Assembly: GCF_018860425.1 (NCBI RefSeq)
Contig: NZ_JAHKPI010000014.1
Span: 496,001 to 560,000, forward strand
Direction: 5' to 3'
Length of the DNA stretch: 64,000 nucleotides
From: Marinobacter sp. F3R08
Lineage (GTDB): Bacteria; Pseudomonadota; Gammaproteobacteria; Pseudomonadales; Oleiphilaceae
Part shown: piece by piece, positions 56,334 through 64,000 of the stretch
Position numbering within the stretch: position 1 is the first letter of the stretch
Layout of the letters: every line of letters begins with the position of its first letter
Made by a program: the position numbers and the translations under genes
Notes under the pieces: model-generated
Told to the model about the DNA's origin: nothing
The model's database searches: none
Seen by the model: the letters and a program-made list of their open reading frames with translations, nothing else

Positions 56334-57010
56334 CGGATGGCTCCCAGACGGGCTTTGCCATTCAGCGCATAGAGTGTAACCAGAACCACGAAGGAGAACA
56401 CCACCATGCCGGCAGAGAGCCAGTGGGCCTGGGTGTACTCCAGGGCTTCGACATGATCGTAAATGGCCACTGATAAGACTTTTGTTTCGCCGGGGATGTT
56501 GCCGCCGATCATCAGGATTACCCCAAACTCACCGATGGTGTGAGCGAAAGTAAGTACTGACGCCGTCAGAAAGCCGTTGCGTGCCATGGGCATCGCAACA
56601 AACAGGAAACGATCCAAGGGCGCGGCGCGAAGCGTAGCGGCGGCCTCCATAAAGCCGTTACCAATGGCTTCGAAGGCGTTTTGCAGAGGTTGAACCGTAA
56701 AGGGCAGGGAATAGATCACCGATGCCACGACCAGGCCCTCAAAGGTAAAGGGCAGTAGTCCGATCCCCAGAGACTGGGTTATCTGGCCAACCCAGCCTTC
56801 CGGGCCCATGACCAGCAGCAGGTAGAACCCGAGCACCGTGGGTGGTAGCACCAGAGGCAGGGCAATGACTGCGGCAATTGGCTGGCGCAGCCAGTGACTG
56901 GTGCGCGCCAACCACCAGGCGATCGGGGTACCAATGAAGAGAAGCAGCAGGGTTGTTGTTGCAGCCAGCCTGAGTGTCAGCCAGATCGGATCCCAGTAGG
57001 TTTCAAGCAT
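56330..57010 (-). CDS. modB: Molybdate ABC transporter permease ModB
   Basis: Inner-membrane channel of the molybdate importer, 226 residues with five or six membrane spans. The ATPase-contact EAA loop is MEAAATLRAAPLDRFLFV (about 138-155) and the family motif HTIGEFGVILMIGGN follows. Its ATG shares one base with the modA stop, and its own stop overlaps modC. Confidence 0.96.
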   Translation of the reverse strand: MLETYWDPIWLTLRLAATTTLLLLFIGTPIAWWLARTSHWLRQPIAAVIALPLVLPPTVLGFYLLLVMGPEGWVGQITQSLGIGLLPFTFEGLVVASVIYSLPFTVQPLQNAFEAIGNGFMEAAATLRAAPLDRFLFVAMPMARNGFLTASVLTFAHTIGEFGVILMIGGNIPGETKVLSVAIYDHVEALEYTQAHWLSAGMVVFSFVVLVTLYALNGKARLGAIR

Positions 57011-57780
57011 CAGTTGTCAGTGTCGTAACCATAATCCCTAATGATGGCTATGGCGGTGTCCGATTTGAGGAAATCGAGCCAGGCCAGCGCCGCCTTGTTC
57101 CCGGTACCGCGATTCAGCAGGATGACCTGCTGATCAATGGGCTGATAATAAGATTGGGGAACATGCCACAGGGTGCCTTTCTCTCCCGGCCAGGCTTTTA
57201 CCTGAGACAGGGCCAAAAAACCGGCCTCGGCGTTGCGGGTGGCCACAAACTGGAAAGCCTGTGCTATCGAATCACCACGCACCAGTTTTCCCTGGAGCGC
57301 CGGCCAATAGCCCAGTCGTTCCAGGACTTGCTGCGCGGCAAGTCCATAGGGTGCGGTCTTGGGGTTGGCAATGGCGAGCCTGGCGAAAGGCTGTTGTTTC
57401 AGAAATTCCTCGGCATCGTCGAATGCGTTCGGCGCCGGGCTCCAGAGTGCCAGTTTACCCCTGGCGTAGATAAACCGGGAGCCGGGAACGCCGGCCTGAT
57501 GTTGTTCGATCAACGCCGGCCTGCGTACATCCGCTGCCATGAAGACGTCGAATGGCGCGCCATTCATGATCTGGGCGTAGAGCTTGCCGGTGGAGCCAAA
57601 GCTGGCGGACACGGTGTGCCCGGTCTCGGCTTCAAACTCCCGGGCCAGTTCTCGTGCCGCGTCGGTAAAGTTGGCTGCAATGCCTATACTGACTTCGTCC
57701 GCGTTGGCCACGCTTACGCCAACAAATGTGAAAAGCACCGCCAGAGCCCGGAGCAGGTGACGGGCTGGAAGGTAACCCAT
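57010..57780 (-). CDS. modA: Molybdate-binding periplasmic protein ModA
   Basis: Captures molybdate in the periplasm, 256 residues. A signal peptide ends near VANA (27). Family segments are AANFTDAARELAREFE, SFGSTGKLYAQIMNGAPFDVFMAAD (oxyanion contacts) and NPKTAPYGLAAQQ. First gene of modABC, with AAGGATG upstream of the ATG. No clear ModE site is seen before it. Confidence 0.96.
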   Translation of the reverse strand: MGYLPARHLLRALAVLFTFVGVSVANADEVSIGIAANFTDAARELAREFEAETGHTVSASFGSTGKLYAQIMNGAPFDVFMAADVRRPALIEQHQAGVPGSRFIYARGKLALWSPAPNAFDDAEEFLKQQPFARLAIANPKTAPYGLAAQQVLERLGYWPALQGKLVRGDSIAQAFQFVATRNAEAGFLALSQVKAWPGEKGTLWHVPQSYYQPIDQQVILLNRGTGNKAALAWLDFLKSDTAIAIIRDYGYDTDN

Positions 57781-57797
57781 TCAGCATCCTTATAAAT

Positions 57798-58760
57798 TCA
57801 ATCGATAGTGACATCAGTGCATGGTGACCTGTCCGGGTACCCTGGCTTTACCTGCGAATCTGATGTCAGGCACAGACTCAGGAGATAGTTCCAGACTTCT
57901 TCCCGGTTGGTTTCGTTGAGCATCTCATGTCGGCCGCCATTGAACAATCGCAGAGTGACTTTCTCCAGCCCGGCCTCACGGATTGATTGGAAATGTTTGC
58001 GGGCGCCGCTGCCCATTTCTCCCACGGCATCAGCGCTTCCGGAGAACAGATGCACGGGCAAGTCTTTACGCCAGGCTGGCGGTGAAATATCCAGAATGCC
58101 TCCGATGAAATCCCACCAGAGCCCGACAGAGCAAATGGACCCGCAGAGTGGGTCCGCGATGTATTGGTCCACCTGTTTCTGATCGCGGCTTAACCAGTCT
58201 GAGTCTGTGCGGTTAGGACGAAATTTGCGGTTGAATTGTTCAAAGGTCATTCGGGTAACAAGTCGGCTCCGGTATCGCTTGCCGCGAAACAGGCGTATCA
58301 GGCCGATCAGTGCCCGGGAGGCCAGGAGTTGCCCCCGGGCAATACGGTTGGTCGCGCTGAGAATCAGGGTATCCAGGCTGGCACCATGGGTCTGAACATA
58401 GGCCTGGGCAATAAACGACCCCATGCTGTGGCCCAACAGATTGACCGGTAGTCCGGGAGACAGTGAACGTGCGTACTGAATCACCTGGTGCAAATCGGCA
58501 ACCACACTGGCCCAGCCATGTTGGTCGGCATAGTGCCCCCGCTGCCCGGGAGGACAGCCTGGGCCATGGCCTCGGTGATGGTAAGTGACAACAGTGATGC
58601 TGTTTTCGTTCAGCCAGCGGGCCAGCGGTCTGTATCGGTCGCCGTGTTCTGCCATACCGTGACTGATTACAAGGATCCCGACAGGATTTGCCGGGCTGAA
58701 GACGTTTCCGGATATGGTGTGGCCATCATCGGCGGTCAGTGTCAGGGGATGTTCGTTCAT
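57798..58760 (-). CDS. Alpha/beta hydrolase, lysophospholipase/monoglyceride lipase type
   Basis: Serine hydrolase of 320 residues. ISHGMAEHGDRY (oxyanion region), nucleophile GHSMGSFIAQ, then an Asp in LFSGSADAVGE and a His in GGRHEMLNE complete the triad. No signal peptide, so it should be cytoplasmic. The ATG at 58760 gives the proper N-terminus but overlaps the upstream hydroxylase gene by 35 bases, so translation is probably coupled. The substrate class is inferred from family only. Confidence 0.9.
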   Translation of the reverse strand: MNEHPLTLTADDGHTISGNVFSPANPVGILVISHGMAEHGDRYRPLARWLNENSITVVTYHHRGHGPGCPPGQRGHYADQHGWASVVADLHQVIQYARSLSPGLPVNLLGHSMGSFIAQAYVQTHGASLDTLILSATNRIARGQLLASRALIGLIRLFRGKRYRSRLVTRMTFEQFNRKFRPNRTDSDWLSRDQKQVDQYIADPLCGSICSVGLWWDFIGGILDISPPAWRKDLPVHLFSGSADAVGEMGSGARKHFQSIREAGLEKVTLRLFNGGRHEMLNETNREEVWNYLLSLCLTSDSQVKPGYPDRSPCTDVTID

Positions 58761-59712
58761 TGTCGTGGCCCGTTTCCTTATTGTTTTCAGCGCTGGCCGG
58801 GCGTTGCCACTCCGGCGGTTTCCATAGGTGAGTGAGGCGAGACAATAATCTGCCGGGCTGGGCCATGTCGCGGAACAGGTCCACGTATTCGTGGGTCCAG
58901 AGGACAATCAGGTTGTTGGAGTGAACTGGCCGGGTGATGCCGTATTGGGGGGGATGTTGCGCGTCTTCGTCGACAAATGTGCCGAACAGGCGGTCCCACA
59001 GAATCAGGGTGCCACCGTAATTTCGGTCGATGTAACCGGGGTTTCGGCCATGGTGAACCCGGTGATGACTCGGGGTGTTGAAGATCAGTTCGAACCAGCC
59101 GGGCAGTTTTCCAACCAGGGTGGTGTGAATGAAAAACTGGTACACCAGTGACAGGGCATAGGCCACCCCGATCCACACGGGATTGAGTCCCAACAGCGCC
59201 AGAGGCAGATAGAACACCCACATACCGTTGAAAATATTGGTCGCATTCTGGCGCATGGCGGTAGAGAAGTTCATCCGCTCCGAGGAGTGATGCACCACAT
59301 GAGCTGCCCAGAACCATCGTACCTTATGGCTGGCCCGGTGCATCCAGTAGAAGCAGAAATCCACACCGAGAAAGGTCAGCAGGATTGTGAGCCCGTTCAG
59401 CTCAAAATCAAAGACACGGTAGTGATAGCAGAGCGCAAAAACAGGAAAGGCAATGAGACCGGCGAAGAGGAGTTCAGTCACCTGGTAGCCGGCGCCAAGT
59501 GCAAAGTTCCTGACCGCTTCGCGGGTATCCATCAACCGGGAATCGTGACGGATCTTCCGGTACTCCCACAGGGTGACGATCACGAAGACCGGGGTGGCGA
59601 CCAGAAAGATGAGCTGCCGCTCATCCAGTGCCAGCCAGGGAGACGCCAGCTGCCAGAGGGGAAGCAGACCGCTGTCTTCCAGCACGGCCAGTATCATATC
59701 GCTTAACACCAT
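58726..59712 (-). CDS. Fatty acid hydroxylase/sterol desaturase superfamily protein
   Basis: Integral membrane di-iron enzyme of 328 residues. All three histidine clusters are present: HRASH (about 126), HVVHHSS (about 139) and HHRVHHG (about 215). Five or so membrane segments surround them. Members hydroxylate or desaturate lipids; the substrate here is unknown. The gene overlaps the following lipase-like hydrolase, suggesting a lipid-related pair. Confidence 0.92.
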   Translation of the reverse strand: MVLSDMILAVLEDSGLLPLWQLASPWLALDERQLIFLVATPVFVIVTLWEYRKIRHDSRLMDTREAVRNFALGAGYQVTELLFAGLIAFPVFALCYHYRVFDFELNGLTILLTFLGVDFCFYWMHRASHKVRWFWAAHVVHHSSERMNFSTAMRQNATNIFNGMWVFYLPLALLGLNPVWIGVAYALSLVYQFFIHTTLVGKLPGWFELIFNTPSHHRVHHGRNPGYIDRNYGGTLILWDRLFGTFVDEDAQHPPQYGITRPVHSNNLIVLWTHEYVDLFRDMAQPGRLLSRLTHLWKPPEWQRPASAENNKETGHDNERTSPDTDRR

Positions 59713-59820
59713 TAGATTCCTGTCGGTTTCCTGATCCTACGTGCAGATTCTGGCACGGAACAGGACGATCGGAATGTCGGTTCACGTCAGATTGGCTGAC
59801 CAATTCCGCCAGTGCCGGAT

Positions 59821-60567
59821 TCAGACCGGCTGGCGGTTTTCGCGGTAGACTTTCTCGAGCGCCCCGAGCTGTGGCTCCCATTGAGTCAGCCAGGTTTTGA
59901 TGTCCTGAGGAATTCGCGCAGGCTTTGGCCAGGGCACCGGGTATTGCTCTGGCTGGAACAGAGGGGCAAACAGGGCGGCGGCGGTCAGGTCAGCGCGCGT
60001 AAACTGATCGTCGACCAGGAAAGGGCGCTGGGCATAGACCGCTGTCAGTTCGGTGAGCAATGCCTCCATTTGCTGCCGGGATTTTTCGGCGGTTTTTTCG
60101 TTGATCTTCATCCACTGACGCATCAGCTCATCAACTCGGCTAAAAGCCAGGCTGAGGAGTATCCGGTTATAGAAAGGCGTGCCTGCCGCCAGCATGGGCA
60201 CCACGATCTTGGGACGTTGCAGGAAGTGGTGGTAAGAGTAGCAGCGAACGGCAGGGCCGGCCTCCTCGTCCAGCCGGCGCTCCCATGCCAGCGCCTGCTC
60301 GCGGATTTCCGGGTCTGCCGGTGTCAGAGTATGCTCCGGAAAGCTCTGGTCCAGGTAATCCAGGATCGCGCCAGAGCCCTGAACCACGTAACCATCATGG
60401 TCCAGCACCGGCACCGACGATGCTTTGCCGGTCAGTTTCCGGATGGCTTTCACATGCTGTCCGGGTAGCAGGTTGACCGTTTCATAATTCAGCCCTTTGT
60501 AATCCAGGGCCCAGCGGACTTTCTCGCAGTAATGGGAAATGGCAAATTGGTAGAGTTTCAGTGCCAT
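59821..60567 (-). CDS. Glutathione S-transferase family protein
   Basis: A 248-residue GST. The thioredoxin-like N-domain begins MALKLYQFAISHYCEKVRWA, with Ser/Cys at the active position, and continues VPVLDHDGYVVQGSGAILDYL (glutathione-binding Ser region). The helical C-domain ends near 235. AGGAGA precedes the ATG at 60567; a longer frame from 60774 is not the start. Substrate unknown. Divergent from the three-domain lipoprotein. Confidence 0.88.
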   Translation of the reverse strand: MALKLYQFAISHYCEKVRWALDYKGLNYETVNLLPGQHVKAIRKLTGKASSVPVLDHDGYVVQGSGAILDYLDQSFPEHTLTPADPEIREQALAWERRLDEEAGPAVRCYSYHHFLQRPKIVVPMLAAGTPFYNRILLSLAFSRVDELMRQWMKINEKTAEKSRQQMEALLTELTAVYAQRPFLVDDQFTRADLTAAALFAPLFQPEQYPVPWPKPARIPQDIKTWLTQWEPQLGALEKVYRENRQPV

Positions 60568-60706
60568 GGGGGTTTCTCCTAGGGTCAGCGTACCAGCATA
60601 CTGCCGGTGAGCTGGTATAAGAAGCCTCGTCGAGTTTTCACGGTGGCCTCGCCAGTCGTTGGGTTTTAAACTGTCGCGTGAAATCATACCTATAAGGGAA
60701 CTGATC

Positions 60707-61681
60707 ATGTACTCACGACGAGTTTCTGTGTTGTCCGTCGTCACTGCGGCAGGTCTGGCCGTCTCCGCCTGCACCTCACTACCGGAAACCAGCCCGCCGG
60801 TTTCCGCCAGCTATGCTTGCGGACAGCTTGATATAGCCGTATCCGGCCATGAGGACAGCGATCTGATCAGTGTGGATTATCTGGATCGACAGGTCTTGCT
60901 CAGGCCCGAAGTCAGCGCCTCGGGGGCTTTGTATGTGGCCCCTGGCGATGATCAGACCCGTTTCTGGATCAAGGGTGAAAAGGCAACTCTGACACTACAG
61001 GGTCAGAACTACCCGGAATGTCTGCAACCTGGCGATCCGGGCATGCCGTTCGAGGCACAGGGCAACGAGCCCTTCTGGCACGCGACGGTTGAGGGGGACG
61101 AGCTGTTGCTTACGCGTCTCTTTGAAGCGGAGAGAACCCGCCGTGTTCCGGTTGAACTGGCAACAGCAAACGGGAATGGCAGGGAATTCATGGCAACGCT
61201 GGATGATCAGCCCATGACGCTCACGGTGACTCACGAGCTGTGCGAAGACAGTATGTCCGGGGTTCAATACCCGGCTCAGGCGCGCCTGGTGGTCGGCAAT
61301 GATGAGTTCACCGGGTGTGGGGGCGACCGTCAGCGTCTCTTGCGAGGAGCTGAGTGGGTTGTTGAAGATGTTGCGGACAAGGGCATCATTGACAGTTCGC
61401 GGATTACCATCGAGTTTCTTGAGGGTAACCGGATTGCCGGCAGGGCTACCTGTAATCGATACAGCGGCACTTATAAGCTCGGCGGAGAGGGCATCGACAT
61501 CGGCCCATTGGCAACAACCCGGATGGCCTGCGCGCCCGCGCTGATGCATCAGGAAGAACGTTTTCTTGCGCTCTTGGACGAGGTGACGTCAGCCCGTATC
61601 GGGCAACAGGGCCAGTTGCTTCTGTCGACACCGGACGGCAGCAGGATGCGAGCGTTTCAGTCTGACCACGACAGTCCGTAA
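60707..61681 (+). CDS. Three-domain lipoprotein: MliC, COG3650 and META
   Basis: A 324-residue lipoprotein with lipobox VSAC (Cys 22). Domain 1 (about 36-105) matches the MliC lysozyme-inhibitor pattern (SASGALYV, FWIKGEKATLTL). Domain 2 (about 112-205) is COG3650-like (GNEPFWHATV, CGGD). Domain 3 (about 210-315) is a META/HslJ domain (GAEWVVEDV, ATCNRYSGTY, TRMAC). It probably faces the periplasm on the outer membrane. Its last 25 bases overlap the convergent gene. Confidence 0.87.
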   Translation: MYSRRVSVLSVVTAAGLAVSACTSLPETSPPVSASYACGQLDIAVSGHEDSDLISVDYLDRQVLLRPEVSASGALYVAPGDDQTRFWIKGEKATLTLQGQNYPECLQPGDPGMPFEAQGNEPFWHATVEGDELLLTRLFEAERTRRVPVELATANGNGREFMATLDDQPMTLTVTHELCEDSMSGVQYPAQARLVVGNDEFTGCGGDRQRLLRGAEWVVEDVADKGIIDSSRITIEFLEGNRIAGRATCNRYSGTYKLGGEGIDIGPLATTRMACAPALMHQEERFLALLDEVTSARIGQQGQLLLSTPDGSRMRAFQSDHDSP

Positions 61682-62487
61682 CTCGCCAGTATTTCTGTGA
61701 TTCGTCCTGTGTTTTGCAGGGCTTTGATTCCGTCAGACAGATACGCTGCCAGTTCGGGCGAATCGCTGGCCGCCGATGAAAAAGCGATTTTCAGCGGGGA
61801 CTCGTGTATCACCGCGACCATTTTCAGGTTCTGGCTCGGGTCGAGTGTTAATTGCCGCTCCATGACAAAGCGGTCTTCCGGGAAAACATCGGCACGCCTT
61901 TGATGCAGTAATTCGATAGCCCGGCTCAGAGGCGCGAGACCGGACAGAATCCACACCCGTTCAGGATCGCTCCGGTGACGAGTAATATAATCGTCGAGCT
62001 CAGGTGAGTAGGCGTAACCGTTGATCGCCAGCAAAGTGAGCTGGTTCAGTGAATCAATTCCCTGGTAGTGCCAGTTGCTGTCCGGCTGGGCGTAAAGTGC
62101 AATGATAGAGTACCCGATGGCGTGTTCCGGAAAGATGAACTCTGGTGAATTGCCGGGTAGTGCTCCGACAATGGCATCAACGTATCCGTCCCGGGCCTGC
62201 TGAACTGCTCGTGCCCAGCTCATGTTGACGTACTCTGTTTCGATACCGGCCAGAGCGAATGCTTCCCTGGCGATGTCGATCATGTAACCTTCTTGTTCGG
62301 AGCCGGCCACGCAATTGTGAGGGCACCAGGGGTCTGCGGCGAGGACAATGCTCTTGCGGGTCGGTGTCGGCACCTCAGCGCCCCTGGTTGCCTTGACTGC
62401 GGTTTCTGGAACGGCTGTTCGAGGGTCTTCTGCTTGCGGGCAGGCGGCAAGAAAAAGGACAGCAGAAAGAACCAGGGCTTTTGCCAT
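61657..62487 (-). CDS. Solute-binding lipoprotein (SBP_bac_3 type)
   Basis: A 276-residue periplasmic binding protein with lipobox LAAC (Cys 16). The SBP_bac_3 fold shows ADPWCPHNC, GYMIDIAREAFALAGIE and GLAPLSRAIELLHQRRADVF. No permease gene of its own is adjacent; the betaine-type transporter beside it normally uses a different binding protein. It may be an orphan binding protein or sensor-like. Ligand unknown. Confidence 0.83.
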   Translation of the reverse strand: MAKALVLSAVLFLAACPQAEDPRTAVPETAVKATRGAEVPTPTRKSIVLAADPWCPHNCVAGSEQEGYMIDIAREAFALAGIETEYVNMSWARAVQQARDGYVDAIVGALPGNSPEFIFPEHAIGYSIIALYAQPDSNWHYQGIDSLNQLTLLAINGYAYSPELDDYITRHRSDPERVWILSGLAPLSRAIELLHQRRADVFPEDRFVMERQLTLDPSQNLKMVAVIHESPLKIAFSSAASDSPELAAYLSDGIKALQNTGRITEILASYGLSWSD

Positions 62488-62569
62488 GCTGATAGACCGG
62501 TATGCCGAGAAGTCGGCTCTATCTCAAGCATAGACCCTGGTGTCGGGTATTGTCATGGACAGGCGGCCA

Positions 62570-63628
62570 TTAGGCCGCGTTTTTGTTCCTTTCAGTGGAG
62601 GCCGCAGTCGGCACAAGTGCCCGGGCCAGGTCCGTCATCTGCAGTGTGCCAATGTGTTCACCGTCTCTCACAACGCGGAAACGTAACGTCATGTCGCCCT
62701 CTGACTTCAGCAACACCGACTCCAGATTGTCATTTTCGGAGATGTCGCCTGCAAAGCTCGTGTCACCGTTGTCCCGCTGAGCCATGACGGAGCGAACCCT
62801 GAGAACCCGTGCCCGATTGATGTCGCTGATGAAGTCGACAATATACGGATCGCCGGGATTGAGCAGAATCTCCTGAGGGTCTCCCTGCTGAACGACTTCA
62901 CCGTCTTTCAGAATGACCAGATGATCCGCAAGTTTCAGAGCTTCATCCAGGTCGTGGGTGATGAACACAATGGTTTTCTGAAGCTCTTCCTGCAGTTCCA
63001 GCAGCAGGTCCTGCATATCGGAACGGATCAATGGATCCAGTGCCGAGAAAGCCTCGTCCATCAACATGATCGGTGCATCCGAGACCAGGGCGCGGGCTAT
63101 GCCCACACGCTGTTGCATGCCACCGGACAATTCATGGGGATACTGATTTTCATTACCCTCCAGTCCTACCCGTGCCAGCCATTTTCGGGCATCGGCCTCG
63201 AAATCTGATGTGGTGTAGCCACGGATGTTCTTGGCCATGCCGGCGTTTTCAAGCACCGTCTTGTGGGGCAGCAAGGCAAACTTCTGGAACACCATCGACA
63301 TCCGCTCACGACGGAGTGTTCTGAGTTGTTGCTCGTTGTAGCCCATGATGTCTTCGCCATCGATACGGATCTCGCCGTCGGTAGGCTCGATCAGACGGTT
63401 CAGGTGTCGTATGAGCGTCGATTTGCCGGAACCGGACAGTCCCATGATGACGGTGATTTCGCCGTCCTGCATGTCAACATTGATGTCCCGGAGCCCCAGG
63501 ACATGGTTCTGTTTTTCCAGCAGCTCGGCTTTATCCATGCCCCTGCGGACATACTCGAGACCGACATCCGGGGTTGGGCCGAAAATCTTGTACAGATTCT
63601 TTATCGAAATCTTGACGTTTTTTGTCAT
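62570..63628 (-). CDS. proV: Glycine betaine/proline-type ABC transporter ATPase
   Basis: ATPase of an osmoprotectant importer, 352 residues. Walker [11 protein letters not shown]-loop [11 protein letters not shown], signature LSGGMQQR and Walker [13 protein letters not shown]. The N-terminal YKIFGPTP and [12 protein letters not shown] fit the ProV/OpuAA/ChoV group. The C-terminal part after about 270 holds a CBS-like region, shorter than in E. coli ProV. The ATG at 63628 follows GAGG, 11 bases after the permease stop. Symbol by family; the substrate could be choline. Confidence 0.9.
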   Translation of the reverse strand: MTKNVKISIKNLYKIFGPTPDVGLEYVRRGMDKAELLEKQNHVLGLRDINVDMQDGEITVIMGLSGSGKSTLIRHLNRLIEPTDGEIRIDGEDIMGYNEQQLRTLRRERMSMVFQKFALLPHKTVLENAGMAKNIRGYTTSDFEADARKWLARVGLEGNENQYPHELSGGMQQRVGIARALVSDAPIMLMDEAFSALDPLIRSDMQDLLLELQEELQKTIVFITHDLDEALKLADHLVILKDGEVVQQGDPQEILLNPGDPYIVDFISDINRARVLRVRSVMAQRDNGDTSFAGDISENDNLESVLLKSEGDMTLRFRVVRDGEHIGTLQMTDLARALVPTAASTERNKNAA

Positions 63629-63639
63629 GATTGTGGTCC

Positions 63640-64000
63640 TCACTGCTTCTGCGCAGCATTGATGCGCGCCAGTGACGCTTTCGTTACCCGGTCCAGAATG
63701 ACCGCGAGAATGACAATGCCCAGTCCGGACACCAGGCCGACGCCCAGCTCAAGATTGCGTATGCCGCGCAATACCAGAACCCCCAGCCCGGGGGCGGACA
63801 CGAGCGAGGCAATCACGACCATGGCCAGACTCATCATGATGGTCTGGTTAACGCCCGCCATGATATTGGGCAACGCCAGGGGAATCTGGACCTTGTAGAG
63901 TTTTTGCCTGGCCGTCATACCGAAGGCATCTGCGGCTTCGATCACGTCTTTATCGACCAGCCGGATACCCAGGTTGGTCAGTCGAACAACGGGCACAATG
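63640..64000 (-). CDS. proW: Glycine betaine-type ABC transporter permease (5' part cut)
   Basis: C-terminal 119 residues of a permease. The frame is open to the window edge. The ATPase-contact EAA loop reads VIEAADAFGMTARQKLYKV, followed by QIPLALPNIMAGVNQTIMMSLAMVVIASL and two further membrane segments. It is directly upstream of the ATPase gene on the same strand. Confidence 0.92.
   Translation of the reverse strand, partial: IVPVVRLTNLGIRLVDKDVIEAADAFGMTARQKLYKVQIPLALPNIMAGVNQTIMMSLAMVVIASLVSAPGLGVLVLRGIRNLELGVGLVSGLGIVILAVILDRVTKASLARINAAQKQ

Noticed and set aside
57781..57830. ModE operator upstream of modA
   Set aside because: A TATCG-like string occurs, but the symmetrical partner is missing.
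62563..62580. GCGGCC-ATTA-GGCCGC as a terminator of proV
   Set aside because: The hairpin spans the proV stop codon, and its T run is on the opposite strand, where no upstream gene needs it.

Overview
The window looks like chromosomal DNA of a marine gammaproteobacterium, most probably Marinobacter or a close relative. The evidence is the gene content (rubredoxin with its reductase, Ppk1, a vfr-like CRP, a GMC oxidoreductase beside a coniferyl-aldehyde-type dehydrogenase) and many blocks whose order I recall from Pseudomonas: phoB-phoR beside ubiA, engB-cytochrome c4-dsbA, rpmG/rpmB-radC-coaBC-dut-algC-argB, and speD-osmC-vfr. This is inference, since no database search was possible. Almost all of the window is ordinary core genome. 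I see no rRNA, tRNA, CRISPR array, phage or insertion sequence.

Layout. 1-8.3 kb: a lytic transglycosylase, the phosphate regulators PhoB/PhoR with a good Pho box, ubiquinone genes ubiC and ubiA with hpt, and rubredoxin/rubredoxin reductase. 8.3-17.9 kb: TesB, two cyclic-di-GMP signalling proteins flanking a flavodoxin, a Pit phosphate transporter, a small unknown protein, a PanP-like decarboxylase and a DUF503 protein. 17.9-26.9 kb: an AidB-like acyl-CoA dehydrogenase with its TetR regulator, a lipase foldase with no lipase beside it, hemB, ppk1, a DUF945 protein and coaD. 27-31.7 kb: an alcohol/aldehyde oxidation cassette (GMC oxidoreductase, Tat lipoprotein, aldehyde dehydrogenase) with a divergent TetR gene and a perfect 16-bp palindrome between them.

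31.7-38.3 kb: a predicted structured small RNA next to engB, in the position of Spot 42/ErsA, then engB, cytochrome c4, dsbA, an endonuclease-fold protein, rpmG, rpmB, radC, coaBC and dut. 38.4-46.9 kb: a long membrane-anchored AlgC, then argB, an unknown anchored protein, argE and argA, and a convergent predicted aminopeptidase lipoprotein. 47-55.2 kb: a 1265-residue PilZ-DUF1631-GGDEF-EAL protein, prkB, a pirin, speD, an OsmC protein and vfr. 55.2-64 kb: the molybdate transporter modABC, a lipase-like hydrolase, a di-iron fatty-acid hydroxylase, a glutathione transferase, a three-domain lipoprotein, a solute-binding lipoprotein, and the start of a glycine-betaine-type ABC transporter cut by the window edge.

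Common threads are phosphate handling (PhoBR, Pit, Ppk1), cyclic-di-GMP signalling (three proteins, two with degenerate catalytic motifs) and envelope functions. The most interesting non-coding element is the candidate sigma-E/sigma-22-driven sRNA at about 31.80-31.91 kb. algC, the known ErsA target in Pseudomonas aeruginosa, lies in the same window.
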